Shown: in pieces, positions 28,171-37,404 of the stretch
Numbering within the stretch: position 1 is the stretch's first letter
Layout: each line of letters begins with the position of its first letter
Source of the DNA: UBA1858 sp964636225
GTDB lineage: Bacteria; Pseudomonadota; Gammaproteobacteria; UBA4575
Assembly (NCBI GenBank): GCA_964636225.1
Contig: CAZWQM010000003.1
Coordinates: 1-64,000, forward strand
Direction of reading: 5' to 3'
Length of the DNA: 64,000 nucleotides
The notes under the pieces: model-generated
The model's input: only the letters and a program-made list of their open reading frames with translations
What the model was told of the DNA's origin: nothing
The model's database searches: none
Translations under genes and position numbers: made by a program

Positions 28171-30042
28171 ATGACAAACAAAGCTATTCCTACCATATCA
28201 TATTGCCTGACACTGATTGTAATTACACTGCTCGTGAGTAGCTGCGATTCTAATTTACCTACCCGTTCAGAAGCTGAACCTAATAATACAGAAATCAAAA
28301 AAGCGGAAAGACTTATTAAGCATGGCCAATATCAAAAAGCTTCTGAGCTATATTGGCAAGTATCCCTGAAAGAACCTTCACCATCAAAAGAACGCTACCA
28401 GTTAAAAGCTGCGGAACTTTCCGTTTCTTCCAGCAACTTCGATCTCGCCCAGCAGTACATTAATCTAATCAATGAGCAACAGCTAACATTTGAGCTCATT
28501 CCTAGCAAGCGTATTACCGAATCCAGAATCGCGATACATCATGCACGATATCAGGAAGTATTAACGCTATTACCTGAGTCATTGATGACTCGGGCACCTC
28601 AAAATATCTCTGAAATTCTCGAATTACGTGCACAAGCATATTATGGTGTTGGTGATACCTACGCGAGTTTAATCACTCGGACAGAACTCTCATCTCGCCA
28701 GGATAAGCATGCAGATAAGTCTTACAATCAAAACGAAATTTGGCGTTTACTGGCTACTGCGCGCAATGAAGAACTGGAAGCCTGGTTAAACACGGATAAT
28801 CAGGAACTAAAAGGCTGGATAGCCTTGGCTCAAACCAAGCGCTCTCGATATTCCAGCATTGATCAACTAAGCTACTCGCTAAATGCATGGCGAGACAATT
28901 ATCCAAACCACCCGGCCACCGATAATCTATTAACTAGCATTCTGGAAAGTTTTGAAAATTATTTTGCAGTACCTGAAAAAATTGCCTTATTGCTACCCAT
29001 GACAGGCCGCTACGCTAAAATTTCAGAAGTAATCTATGCTGGTATCACTTCCGCCAGAGAATTACATTCAGATGATCAATATTCGCCAAAATTAGAACTT
29101 TACGATACCGGAGACAACCCTGATGATATTCTTTATTTCTATCAGCGCGCAGTAGATGATGGTGCAGACTTTGTTATCGGCCCATTAAAAAAAGAATCCG
29201 TCGAGCTATTAGTGCAGCAATCTGAACTTCCCGTACCAGTATTAACACTTAACTACACATCCGAACACACTCAGACTGCAGGGAATGTATTCCAGTTCGG
29301 CTTATTACCGGAAGATGAAGCGATACAAGTAGCGGAGCGTGCTTCACTTGATGATCACATAAGCGCGATAATATTTGCACCTAATGGAGAATGGGGAGAA
29401 AGACTGGCAGGGGCATTTCGAACCCGATTTGAAGAACTCAGCGGTACGGTACTCAACACTCAGTACTACTCACCAGATAACACAGATTTTTCTGTGCCGC
29501 TTAAAGTCGCCTTACAGATCGATCAAAGTGAAGCACGCTATAGAAAGTTAAAATCCATTCTTGGTCAAAATATTGAGTTTGAACCGCGTAGACGCCAGGA
29601 TGTCGACATGGTATTCATGGTCGCCTCACCCCGTACTGCGCGCTTAATTCGACCCCAGATTAATTACTACTATGCAACCGACCTGCCAGTATATAGTACG
29701 TCTCATGTGTTCTCCGGAATAGAGAACGTCTCCAGCGACAGAGACATTAACGGTGTTTTGTATTGCGATATTCCCTGGTTATTAAGACCTTCTGCAGACA
29801 GTGAAATTCTGCATGAAATACTCGAGTTGGAGCCTGGAGACAGCTATCATTTACTTCCAAGATTCGCTGCATTGGGCATTGATGCTTACTATCTGCCGCT
29901 TAAACTGGCAGAGCTGGCCGCATTACCCTATGAAAGTTACGATGGCCTAACCGGAAAACTTCGTATTGAAGATGGAAATAAAATTTTCCGCGAACTCAAT
30001 TGGGCACAATTTGTAAAAGGTCGTCCTACAATGCTGCCATAG
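28171..30042 (+). CDS. lpoA: LpoA-type lipoprotein activator of penicillin-binding protein
   Basis: 623 aa from the ATG at 28171. This start gives a compact lipoprotein signal peptide with a lipobox-like VSSC ending at residue 25. ATG codons at 28135 and 27985 are open but give unnaturally long leaders. The N-terminal half has TPR-like helical repeats. The C-terminal half, from about residue 270 (KIALLLPMTGRYAK), is a periplasmic-binding-protein fold. LpoA is an outer-membrane lipoprotein that stimulates PBP1A. The lpoA-yraN-diaA order downstream of rsmI is typical. Confidence 0.9.
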   Translation: MTNKAIPTISYCLTLIVITLLVSSCDSNLPTRSEAEPNNTEIKKAERLIKHGQYQKASELYWQVSLKEPSPSKERYQLKAAELSVSSSNFDLAQQYINLINEQQLTFELIPSKRITESRIAIHHARYQEVLTLLPESLMTRAPQNISEILELRAQAYYGVGDTYASLITRTELSSRQDKHADKSYNQNEIWRLLATARNEELEAWLNTDNQELKGWIALAQTKRSRYSSIDQLSYSLNAWRDNYPNHPATDNLLTSILESFENYFAVPEKIALLLPMTGRYAKISEVIYAGITSARELHSDDQYSPKLELYDTGDNPDDILYFYQRAVDDGADFVIGPLKKESVELLVQQSELPVPVLTLNYTSEHTQTAGNVFQFGLLPEDEAIQVAERASLDDHISAIIFAPNGEWGERLAGAFRTRFEELSGTVLNTQYYSPDNTDFSVPLKVALQIDQSEARYRKLKSILGQNIEFEPRRRQDVDMVFMVASPRTARLIRPQINYYYATDLPVYSTSHVFSGIENVSSDRDINGVLYCDIPWLLRPSADSEILHEILELEPGDSYHLLPRFAALGIDAYYLPLKLAELAALPYESYDGLTGKLRIEDGNKIFRELNWAQFVKGRPTMLP

Positions 30043-30071
30043 TTCATAACAATCAATTTAACGATTACGCA

Positions 30072-30422
30072 ATGCCAAATAAGCGCTTAATTGGAAAGAA
30101 AGCCGAAGATATTGCATGCAGCTTTCTACAACGCAATGGCCTTGTGCTTATCGAAAGAAACTATCATTGCCGTTATGGCGAGATTGATTTAATTATGCAG
30201 GATACGGACACACTGGTTTTTGTTGAAGTACGATATCGAAAGTCCGCTACATTTGGTAGCGCTATAGAGACGGTTGATAGTCATAAACAACGCAAAATAA
30301 TTTTTACTGCAAATCATTATTTGCAAAAACACCCAGGCAATCAGCCAATTCGCTTTGATGTCGTCGCATTGGCACCACAACATGAACCCGACTGGATCAT
30401 TAACGCGTTTATGGATAGTTAA
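30072..30422 (+). CDS. yraN: YraN family (UPF0102) nuclease-fold protein
   Basis: 116 aa from the ATG at 30072 (MPNKRLIGKKAEDIACSF). An in-frame start at 30000 would overlap lpoA and is unlikely. The core RYGEIDLIMQDTDTLVFVEV with a following R-Y-R is the restriction-endonuclease-like active site (E/D...ExK-like) of UPF0102 proteins, related to archaeal Holliday-junction resolvases. The cellular role is not well established. It lies 29 bp after lpoA and 2 bp before diaA. Confidence 0.9.
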   Translation: MPNKRLIGKKAEDIACSFLQRNGLVLIERNYHCRYGEIDLIMQDTDTLVFVEVRYRKSATFGSAIETVDSHKQRKIIFTANHYLQKHPGNQPIRFDVVALAPQHEPDWIINAFMDS

Positions 30423-30424
30423 TT

Positions 30425-31009
30425 GTGAATCCTATTAAACTCATTGAAAAAACATTTTCTGACAGCATTCAAGCCAAGCAGGATGCTTTGGCCGTCATCG
30501 CCGGCCCGATTTCTGATGCCGCCCAATTAATGACATCCAGTCTGGTCGCCGGAAATAAAATTTTGTCTTGTGGCAATGGTGGCTCAGCGGCGGATGCACA
30601 GCATTTTTCTTCAGAATTATTAAATCGTTTTGAGCGCGAAAGGCAACCACTGCCTGCAATCGCACTTACCACAGACAGCTCTACACTAACATCTATAGCA
30701 AATGATTATGACTATAGTCTGATATTTGCAAAACAGCTGCGCGCCCTAGCTCAGGCCGATGATATTTTATTCGTGATTACCACAAGTGGTAGTTCAGCGA
30801 ATATTGTACAGGCAATGCATGCCGCTCATGAAAGAAATGCGAGGGTGATAGCGCTGACGGGTAGAGATGGCGGAGAAGTCGGTGCGCTGATACAAAAAAA
30901 TGATATCGAAATCAGAGTTCCCGGAACATCTACCGCTCGCATTCAGGAAGTTCATTTATTAGTACTGCATTGTCTGTGCGAATTGATAGATTTAAATTTG
31001 CTGGGATAG
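30425..31009 (+). CDS. diaA: SIS-domain protein DiaA / phosphoheptose isomerase-like
   Basis: 194 aa, GTG start. One SIS domain with GNGGSAADAQHFSSEL near 50-65 and the TTSGSSANI loop near 120. In E. coli the homologue DiaA binds DnaA and promotes initiation at oriC. The close relative GmhA isomerises sedoheptulose 7-phosphate. The lpoA-yraN-diaA neighbourhood favours DiaA. A BON-domain lipoprotein gene (yraP/dolP) often comes next in relatives, but an FAD-linked dehydrogenase gene takes that place here. Confidence 0.82.
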   Translation: MNPIKLIEKTFSDSIQAKQDALAVIAGPISDAAQLMTSSLVAGNKILSCGNGGSAADAQHFSSELLNRFERERQPLPAIALTTDSSTLTSIANDYDYSLIFAKQLRALAQADDILFVITTSGSSANIVQAMHAAHERNARVIALTGRDGGEVGALIQKNDIEIRVPGTSTARIQEVHLLVLHCLCELIDLNLLG

Positions 31010-31013
31010 CAAC

Positions 31014-32408
31014 ATGTCGAATAGCTTACCCGCTGATTTTTTAAACGAATTAAAAAGCGTTTTCCAGAGCAATCGTTTATTGCTCGAGCCAGCCGACTGC
31101 TGGCCGTATGGGTATGACAATAGCAAAATACATCATGCCCCTGATGTCGTGGTATTGCCTGAAAATCATGATCAGGTCGTTGATTGCGTAAGGCTATGTA
31201 ATAAATACACTATTCCTTTGACTACTCGTGGCCGGGGCACCGGCACCACGGGAGCTTCTGTTCCTGTTCGTGGAGGACTTGTGATGTCAATGGAACGGAT
31301 GGATAAAATTCTTAGCTGTGATCCTGGTAATCGAAGTGTACATGTTCAGACAGGTGTTACCAATCTGGTATTACAGAATTATCTAAAGCAGCGGAATTTT
31401 TTTTGGGCGCCGGATCCAAGCAGCGCAGAATTTTGTAGTATAGGCGGAAATCTTGCGTGCAATGCTGCAGGGCCAAGAGCAATAAAGTATGGCACCACTC
31501 GTGAAAACACTTTACGCCTAAAAGCCGTTACAGGTTTTGGAGAAAGTATTCGCACAGGTAGCAAAACAAGCAAGGGTGTTGTCGGCCTGGATCTTACTCG
31601 ATTGATCATAGGCTCCGAGGGAACATTGGCAATCATCACTGAAGCTGACTTAAAAATCACACCTCTTCCGGCACAAAAAAATACTTTGCGTGCACTTTAT
31701 CGTAGTCATCAGGGCGCATGCGATGCTATTCAAAATATTGCTTCGCAGTTACATACACCTTGCGCTATTGAATTTATGGATAAGCATGCAATTAAATTAA
31801 TACAGAACTATAGCGAAATTCCCCTACCTCAATCTGCACAAGCTATGTTAATGGTAGAAGTTGACGGCGATGCGGAGCTGTTGTCCATTAGTACTGAAAG
31901 AATCAAAACAGTATTATCCAATCAGGAACATATTGAGGTTGAGCTCGCCACCACTGAGGAGGAACGTAAAACCTTATGGCAAGCACGTAAGGCGTTGTCC
32001 CCCATCTTGCGCAATCTGGCACCCAATAAAATTAACGAAGATGTAGTCGTTCCTGTGACAAACTTATCCAGGCTGCTTAATCAACTCAACCAATTATCTT
32101 TGAAATTCAATCTTCCAATTGTAAATTTTGGCCACGCAGGGAATGGCAACCTACATGTCAACATCATGTATGATGCCTGCGATCAAACACAAAACCAGAA
32201 GGCTATAACGTGTCTGAAAAAAATATTTGAAACAGTATTAGAGCTGGATGGAACACTTTCAGGCGAGCACGGTATCGGTATTAGCAAACGCGATTATGTC
32301 GGTATGGAAATCGGCACACATGAACTAGCCTTAATGAGAAATATTAAAGCTCAATTCGACCCAAATCTAATTTTAAATCCAGATAAAAGTTTACCGTTAA
32401 TCAAATAA
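31014..32408 (+). CDS. FAD-linked 2-hydroxyacid dehydrogenase (GlcD / D-LDH type)
   Basis: 464 aa. The N-terminal PCMH FAD-binding domain (about 38-215) has TTRGRGTGTTGASVPVRGG, CSIGGNLACNAAGPRAIKYG and GLDLTRLIIGSEGTLAIITE. The C-terminal FAD-oxidase C domain has NFGHAGNGNLHVNIMYD and LSGEHGIGISK. Such enzymes oxidise glycolate, D-lactate or D-2-hydroxyglutarate, passing electrons to a quinone or flavoprotein. The substrate cannot be fixed from sequence. It starts 4 bp after diaA. There are no glcE or glcF partners here, which argues against a three-subunit glycolate oxidase. Confidence 0.85.
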   Translation: MSNSLPADFLNELKSVFQSNRLLLEPADCWPYGYDNSKIHHAPDVVVLPENHDQVVDCVRLCNKYTIPLTTRGRGTGTTGASVPVRGGLVMSMERMDKILSCDPGNRSVHVQTGVTNLVLQNYLKQRNFFWAPDPSSAEFCSIGGNLACNAAGPRAIKYGTTRENTLRLKAVTGFGESIRTGSKTSKGVVGLDLTRLIIGSEGTLAIITEADLKITPLPAQKNTLRALYRSHQGACDAIQNIASQLHTPCAIEFMDKHAIKLIQNYSEIPLPQSAQAMLMVEVDGDAELLSISTERIKTVLSNQEHIEVELATTEEERKTLWQARKALSPILRNLAPNKINEDVVVPVTNLSRLLNQLNQLSLKFNLPIVNFGHAGNGNLHVNIMYDACDQTQNQKAITCLKKIFETVLELDGTLSGEHGIGISKRDYVGMEIGTHELALMRNIKAQFDPNLILNPDKSLPLIK

Positions 32409-32412
32409 TGGT

Positions 32413-32652
32413 CTACAGCATCAAGGTAATGATGAAATATACGGTCACCACCATGGAAACTGCAGCCATTGACACCAACATCAATTGCGAACGGCTTGGC
32501 TCATTTTTCTGTACTCTTTCCCGTTCAATACGCGCAAAGGCACAGACAACCTGACTCCCGGAGATTGTTTTTGTATCCGATGGACGATCTTGCTGCTCAG
32601 ATTCTTGACTAGCGGGAAGGCTTGGTTCTTCTAAGCTTAATTCAATATGCAT
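32413..32652 (-). CDS. Small single-pass membrane protein, function unknown
   Basis: 79 aa. The first 50 residues are polar and acidic, then charged-basic (FARIERERVQKNEPSRSQ), followed by a C-terminal hydrophobic helix (about 56-78) that would anchor it in the membrane. The layout recalls small DUF2970-type proteins, but I could not confirm a match. GGAGGC precedes the ATG at good spacing, which supports translation. It lies 182 bp downstream of dsrP on the same strand, with a CRP-type palindrome in between, so it may be transcribed on its own. Confidence 0.65.
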   Translation of the reverse strand: MHIELSLEEPSLPASQESEQQDRPSDTKTISGSQVVCAFARIERERVQKNEPSRSQLMLVSMAAVSMVVTVYFIITLML

Positions 32653-32732
32653 GGGACTGCCTCCAAAATATATTCTCGAATATCATTCCTGTGCGCAATT
32701 GCAATTGACGTATTTAGAGAATGAAAACTACG

Positions 32733-32751
32733 CTTATAAATTAGCGTTTCA
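32733..32751 (-). terminator. Weak hairpin downstream of dsrP
   Basis: On the minus strand a 5-bp stem, ACGCT with AGCGT around an 8-nt AT-rich loop, is followed by AGTTTT. It is the only terminator-like structure I found between dsrP and the 79-aa gene, and it is weak. The end of the dsr transcript is therefore uncertain. Confidence 0.25.
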
Positions 32752-32801
32752 GAAAAATATGACGGCAGTTTAGAGATATCTTTAGCGGGCTATTTCTAAA
32801 T

Positions 32802-32817
32802 TGTGATACAGATCACA
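32802..32817. promoter_or_regulatory. Perfect CRP/Vfr-type palindrome
   Basis: TGTGA-TACAGA-TCACA is a perfect match to the CRP consensus half-sites with 6-bp spacing. It sits 17 bp beyond the dsrP stop and about 150 bp upstream of the 79-aa membrane-protein gene. A minus-strand AT-rich -10-like hexamer around 32760-32755 would put the site near -61, a normal class I position. It does not match the FNR consensus TTGAT-N4-ATCAA. Confidence 0.6.
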
Positions 32818-32834
32818 TGAATATCATCATGGCA

Positions 32835-34058
32835 TCACGCCACTTTATTCATGTTTATTTTTTTTGCCGCAACGATTTTGTCAGAGAGACTATCAGGAAG
32901 GAATCCTAAAACAGCCACACCAACCGTTACCAATAGTAGAGTTATTGCCATACCTGCCAAACCAAGCAACATCTCCCAAATACTTGGCGTGTATTGGCCA
33001 ACTTCACCATCAAAGAATGAACTACTCACTTCCATGCCAGGGAACATTTCCAGTGGAAACGCCTGACCACCCACCACAATCACATAGACTTGAGCCAGCC
33101 CGCCCAATATGATCATGGCGCAAATTGCGACCAGTGTTTTTCGACAATTCTGTACTTGAGGCATGTAGATTAATGCCAGCGGAACCAAACCACCTATAAT
33201 AATATGCCCCACCCAAAACAGTGTTGTGTAGATACCACCCTCTAACAGGAAAAACTTCTCAACACTGTGATGCTCTGTCGAATAAAGCTTGGTTATGTGA
33301 TAGACGACCGTGAAATATAATACACTCGCGATAAACACACCTAGCAAATTGCGTAATTTATTCAGCACGTAATCGCCCAGAGGCCGTTGTGTGCAACTAT
33401 AGGATGCCATAAGCACTAGAATAAAAAATGCCAGTCCAAAAGCGAATGACATGATAATGAACATAGGTGCCAAGACCGCTGTATCATATGCACTACGAGC
33501 AACCAGGAAACCAAAAATTGAACCTGTACCTGTAGTAAGTATCAGACGCCAAATGAATGCGACCACACCTGCTTTTTTACTGTATTTCATCATGCTGTTG
33601 TCCATCATCCACCACATGTAGATGCCAACGATCACAAAGAAACCGGTATATAAGAAAATATTCCAGGCAAAAATAGATTTAAAGTTATAGGTGGTCATGG
33701 CAACGATCAATCTGTCAGGACGACCCAAATCCAATACCAATACAGCGAGTCCACCGGCCAATAGCGAAAGTGCTAACAAGGCGGATAATCTGGCAAGCGG
33801 TTTATATTCGACTTTTCCAAATACAGAAGCAATGGATGCCACATTCAGAGCACCAGAAGCTGCAACAATTAAAAAGATTGCAAACACATGTGGCAAACCC
33901 CAGACGATCTGGTTAGTCATGCCGGTAATGACATGACCTTCATGTTCCATATGGTGAGCCGATAACAGACCAATGGCCGTCATTAACGCCAGACCGATCA
34001 ACAACATCCAGAACTTGGGTGAACGCGCTTCGATAGAGCTATATCTTAAAGTTTCCAT
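32835..34058 (-). CDS. dsrP: DsrP, NrfD-like integral membrane subunit
   Basis: 407 aa with about ten transmembrane helices (for example MLLIGLALMTAIGLLSAHH and later hydrophobic blocks). It belongs to the NrfD/PsrC family, which binds quinone and passes electrons without haem. In DsrMKJOP it forms the periplasm-facing module with DsrO and DsrJ. It is the last dsr gene here, starting 4 bp after dsrO. dsrN, which follows dsrP in Allochromatium, is missing. Confidence 0.95.
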   Translation of the reverse strand: METLRYSSIEARSPKFWMLLIGLALMTAIGLLSAHHMEHEGHVITGMTNQIVWGLPHVFAIFLIVAASGALNVASIASVFGKVEYKPLARLSALLALSLLAGGLAVLVLDLGRPDRLIVAMTTYNFKSIFAWNIFLYTGFFVIVGIYMWWMMDNSMMKYSKKAGVVAFIWRLILTTGTGSIFGFLVARSAYDTAVLAPMFIIMSFAFGLAFFILVLMASYSCTQRPLGDYVLNKLRNLLGVFIASVLYFTVVYHITKLYSTEHHSVEKFFLLEGGIYTTLFWVGHIIIGGLVPLALIYMPQVQNCRKTLVAICAMIILGGLAQVYVIVVGGQAFPLEMFPGMEVSSSFFDGEVGQYTPSIWEMLLGLAGMAITLLLVTVGVAVLGFLPDSLSDKIVAAKKINMNKVA

Positions 34059-34062
34059 GTCT

Positions 34063-34860
34063 TTATAAACCCTGGTATCTAACGCCCGTATTCAGCCCCA
34101 GGTCAGCACGTATTTGCGTACCACCAAATTCTTTCAAGCGTTGTGAAATTTCACTTTGCGGATCATTTAAGTCACCAAAAATTATTGCCTGATGGCCTTC
34201 ACTCGCACATGCTTGTGCACAGGCTGTGGTGTTATCTCCGGCATCAACTTTATTTACACACATATTACAGGCGTCAACACAGCCTTTACCACGTGGCGTA
34301 TTTGGGAGCTGATTTTCCAATACTTCATGAACAAACGATCGTGCTTTATATGGGCATGCCATCATGCAGTAACGACAACCAATACAGGTATGCATATTCA
34401 CTAATACGATACCGTCGTCACGCTTAAATGATGCACCTGTAGGACACACATCAACACAGGGCGGATGCTCGCAGTGTTGGCACATGACAGGAAATGACTT
34501 GCTATTCTTTGTCGTAGGATCTTTTATGGTAATTTTTCTGATCCACTGCGAATCAGTGCGGGAACCTTCTTCTGGCCATAGACCGTGCTCATCATTACAC
34601 GCGGTAACACAGGCATTGCAGTCATCAGCACACTGATTAACATTTACCAACATTCCCCAGCGAACTTTATCTGTGACGGCTTGATCCGCCGGTTTGGCAG
34701 CGGCCGTTTGGTAAAGCATTACACCAGGAGCAACAGCCAGTCCTGACACACCTAACAGGCTTCCCAGAAATGAACGCTTACTTTGATCAGTTTTCTGTAT
34801 ATCGACACCCTGATCAGGTTTGCGCAATAGTTTGTAGGCTTTATTAACGACGTTATTCAT
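34063..34860 (-). CDS. dsrO: DsrO, periplasmic iron-sulfur protein
   Basis: 265-aa ferredoxin-like protein with four cysteine-rich clusters: CADDCNACVTAC, CQHCEHPPCVDVC, CIGCRYCMMAC and a final group CVDACNMC with CAQAC. These would hold four [4Fe-4S] centres. The N-terminus has a Tat-type signal: a 27-residue leader, SKRSFLG at 27-33, then a hydrophobic stretch. The usual twin Arg is Lys28-Arg29, a substitution some Tat substrates tolerate. DsrO bridges DsrJ and DsrP. It lies 2 bp after dsrJ. Confidence 0.95.
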   Translation of the reverse strand: MNNVVNKAYKLLRKPDQGVDIQKTDQSKRSFLGSLLGVSGLAVAPGVMLYQTAAAKPADQAVTDKVRWGMLVNVNQCADDCNACVTACNDEHGLWPEEGSRTDSQWIRKITIKDPTTKNSKSFPVMCQHCEHPPCVDVCPTGASFKRDDGIVLVNMHTCIGCRYCMMACPYKARSFVHEVLENQLPNTPRGKGCVDACNMCVNKVDAGDNTTACAQACASEGHQAIIFGDLNDPQSEISQRLKEFGGTQIRADLGLNTGVRYQGL

Positions 34861-34862
34861 TT

Positions 34863-35351
34863 TTACTGTGCTGACAAAAGACTGGAATTTAAAATTAACT
34901 CATTAGCACTTGCGTTCATATCGAGATGCGGGTTAGTGCCATTGATAGCATGCTGCTTAATGGCTTCTCGCACTGCCCCTTCAGGCCGATCCGCATGACA
35001 CTGAAAACAATCTATGCTCACTGCCGCATAACTATGGCAGCTTGCACAGAAGTGTTCTTCGCTATTGGAGTAACGCGCATAATCGCCCTGAGCATTGGGT
35101 GTGATATGACAATCAATGCAGTTTTTCAAACTGTGTTTTTTAGTACGTATCCCTTGGACAACAGTTTTATCCCGCTGGTGTAACACGGTTTCAAAATGGT
35201 TGGAACGCATCCACACCGGATCTTCGACACACTGCTCTCCTTTAGGCGGCGGCACATTACTGCCGTCAGCAACTAATGCGTTGCTGAAGCAGATCAGCAG
35301 TAGTGCTATTAAAACATTGCCTAGAATGTTTATACGAGTGACTCCCATCAT
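34863..35351 (-). CDS. dsrJ: DsrJ, triheme cytochrome c
   Basis: 162 aa with an N-terminal signal/anchor helix (about 7-26) and three CxxCH haem sites: C78-C81-H82, C102-C105-H106 and C115-C118-H119. Cys41 in GEQCVEDP fits the conserved cysteine proposed as the unusual distal ligand (His/Cys haem) in DsrJ. It is the periplasmic electron/sulfur-handling subunit of DsrMKJOP. It sits between dsrL and dsrO, in the order seen in sulfur oxidisers. Confidence 0.95.
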   Translation of the reverse strand: MMGVTRINILGNVLIALLLICFSNALVADGSNVPPPKGEQCVEDPVWMRSNHFETVLHQRDKTVVQGIRTKKHSLKNCIDCHITPNAQGDYARYSNSEEHFCASCHSYAAVSIDCFQCHADRPEGAVREAIKQHAINGTNPHLDMNASANELILNSSLLSAQ

Positions 35352-35412
35352 ATGCTTCTGTTGTTTCTGTATTTATAGACTCCCGCCTTCGAGGGAATGA
35401 CTTTTATTATAT

Positions 35413-37365
35413 TTAGTGGTCGCCAAGCGCCATGTCGATGTAACCAGTAGGACATACATCTGCACATATATGGCAGCCCACACAACGATCGTAGTTAGTA
35501 TCTACATAACGTCCAGTGGTGGACTTGTCTTTCTTGACTCGAAAAACTGCGTCCTGAGGACAGTAAATCACACAGTTATCACATTCAAAACACATACCAC
35601 AGCTCATGCAGCGTTTTGCTTCTTCGACAGCCTGCTCTTCTTTTAGACCTATCAGTCTTTCCTCAAAGTGTCCTAATACCTCGTCTGAACTTGGAACGAC
35701 GGTTTCACGCTGTATACGTGGAGTATATTGGAAATGTCCAAGGAACAATCGATCAGAAGAAATAATTTCTTGCGCTGAACGATCCTCAAAGTTATGAATC
35801 GAGAAACTGGACGCATCTGTACCACGCGTTTCACCTACCTGGTAGGCTTCAGGCTCTAGTCCTGTCTCCTGCAGTTTTTCAAGAAGCGAGAAATGATGTA
35901 CATCTACTTTTGGTCGCTTACCAAATTCCTGACCTTTCAGATAGTGATCTACGCTTTCTGCGCAAATAGATGCCTGGCCGATCGCAGTTGTTAACAAGTG
36001 TGGACGAATAATATCACCACAAACGAAATGACCCTGTTTACCTGGCACTTGATAATGTTTATCGGCATCAATCAAACCACGGCCGTTATCAAATTCTTCC
36101 AATCCTTCCAGATCGCCACCCTGACCAATGGCCGCAACAATCAGATCACATTCAATTTCGTACTCGGTACCTTCAACTGGAGTAGGTCGACCATCTTTCA
36201 TTTCACACTTTGCCATGCGTAACGCAATGGCACGACCTTCATCGTTGACGATGACTTCCACTGGCATTACACCGTTATCGATGCGCACACCTTCGTGGAT
36301 AGCATCATGCACTTCATGCTCGGCTGCAGTCATTTCCTCTCGCTCGAACAATGAAGTCAGTGTGACTTCTGCACCTTCGCGAGCAGCAGCATAAGCGGCA
36401 TCGTGAGCGACATAACCACCAATCACATGCTCAGGTGCTTCCTGCTTATCCAGCTTTGAAATCTTGCCAAGACGGCGCGCGACAGAAACAACGTCAATAG
36501 AGGTATCACCACCGCCCACACAAACCACACGATCTGCAGTAACTTTGAGCGTTCCTTTGTTAAACGCTTCCAGGAATCTCACGCCAGATACACAGTTGGG
36601 TGCATCACCGTTAGGTACTGGAAGATTTCGTCCTGTTTGGCAACCCAGCGCCCATACAACCGCATCGTATTCTTTTTCAAGATCTGCCAAGAGCACGTCA
36701 CGACCAACACGGGTATTTAATTTAACTTCAATATCACCCAGATCGAGAATGCGTTGAATTTCAGCATCGAGGATGTTACGTGGTGTACGGTAACCAGGAA
36801 TACCGTACTTGAACATGCCGCCCAGCTCATCGTGGTCATCAAAAACAGTGCTGGCATGACCCATACGGCGTAATTGATAAGCCGCTGCCAGACCGGCGGG
36901 CCCGCCACCAATGATAGCGACACGTTTACCGGATAATGTAGCTGGTGCTTCGAACTTAAAACTTTCTTTAACCGCGGTATCACCAATATATTGTTCTACG
37001 GCATTAATACCGACAAAGTCTTCGACATTGTTTCGGTTACATCCGTCCTGACAAGGTGCAGGACATACACGACCCATCATTGATGGGAAAGGATTAGCAT
37101 CCGTGGAGCGACGGAATGCATATTCCTGCATAGTGACACCTTCAGGGGGACGTTCTATTCCTCTTACGATATCCAGCCATCCACGAATGTCTTCACCTGA
37201 AGGACAGCTGCCCTGGCAAGGAGGTGTACGATGAACATAAGTAGGGCACTTATGGGATTTATCGCCTTCAAAAATTTGGTCGCCAAAATTTCCCCACTCG
37301 TGGTCACCATCATCAAACTTACGAAATGTTAGTTTGTAAGACATGTCATCCTTTGATGTAGCCAT
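35413..37365 (-). CDS. dsrL: DsrL, NAD(P)H:acceptor iron-sulfur flavoprotein
   Basis: 650 aa. The N-terminal cysteine region (CPSGEDI, CPAPCQDGCNR) is followed by a GltD-like FAD/NAD(P) core with VAIIGGGPAGLAAAYQL and VVCVGGGDTSIDVVSVARR. A C-terminal two-cluster ferredoxin follows: CMSCGMCFECDNCVIYC and CVGCHICADVC. DsrL is essential for sulfur oxidation in Allochromatium and couples reverse DsrAB electrons to NAD+. It starts at the ATG at 37365 behind AGGAGCAAGG. Its place between dsrK and dsrJ marks the oxidative dsr type. Confidence 0.96.
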   Translation of the reverse strand: MATSKDDMSYKLTFRKFDDGDHEWGNFGDQIFEGDKSHKCPTYVHRTPPCQGSCPSGEDIRGWLDIVRGIERPPEGVTMQEYAFRRSTDANPFPSMMGRVCPAPCQDGCNRNNVEDFVGINAVEQYIGDTAVKESFKFEAPATLSGKRVAIIGGGPAGLAAAYQLRRMGHASTVFDDHDELGGMFKYGIPGYRTPRNILDAEIQRILDLGDIEVKLNTRVGRDVLLADLEKEYDAVVWALGCQTGRNLPVPNGDAPNCVSGVRFLEAFNKGTLKVTADRVVCVGGGDTSIDVVSVARRLGKISKLDKQEAPEHVIGGYVAHDAAYAAAREGAEVTLTSLFEREEMTAAEHEVHDAIHEGVRIDNGVMPVEVIVNDEGRAIALRMAKCEMKDGRPTPVEGTEYEIECDLIVAAIGQGGDLEGLEEFDNGRGLIDADKHYQVPGKQGHFVCGDIIRPHLLTTAIGQASICAESVDHYLKGQEFGKRPKVDVHHFSLLEKLQETGLEPEAYQVGETRGTDASSFSIHNFEDRSAQEIISSDRLFLGHFQYTPRIQRETVVPSSDEVLGHFEERLIGLKEEQAVEEAKRCMSCGMCFECDNCVIYCPQDAVFRVKKDKSTTGRYVDTNYDRCVGCHICADVCPTGYIDMALGDH

Positions 37366-37404
37366 AACCTTGCTCCTAGTTAGCTAATACCGTTTTAATT
37401 TAGT

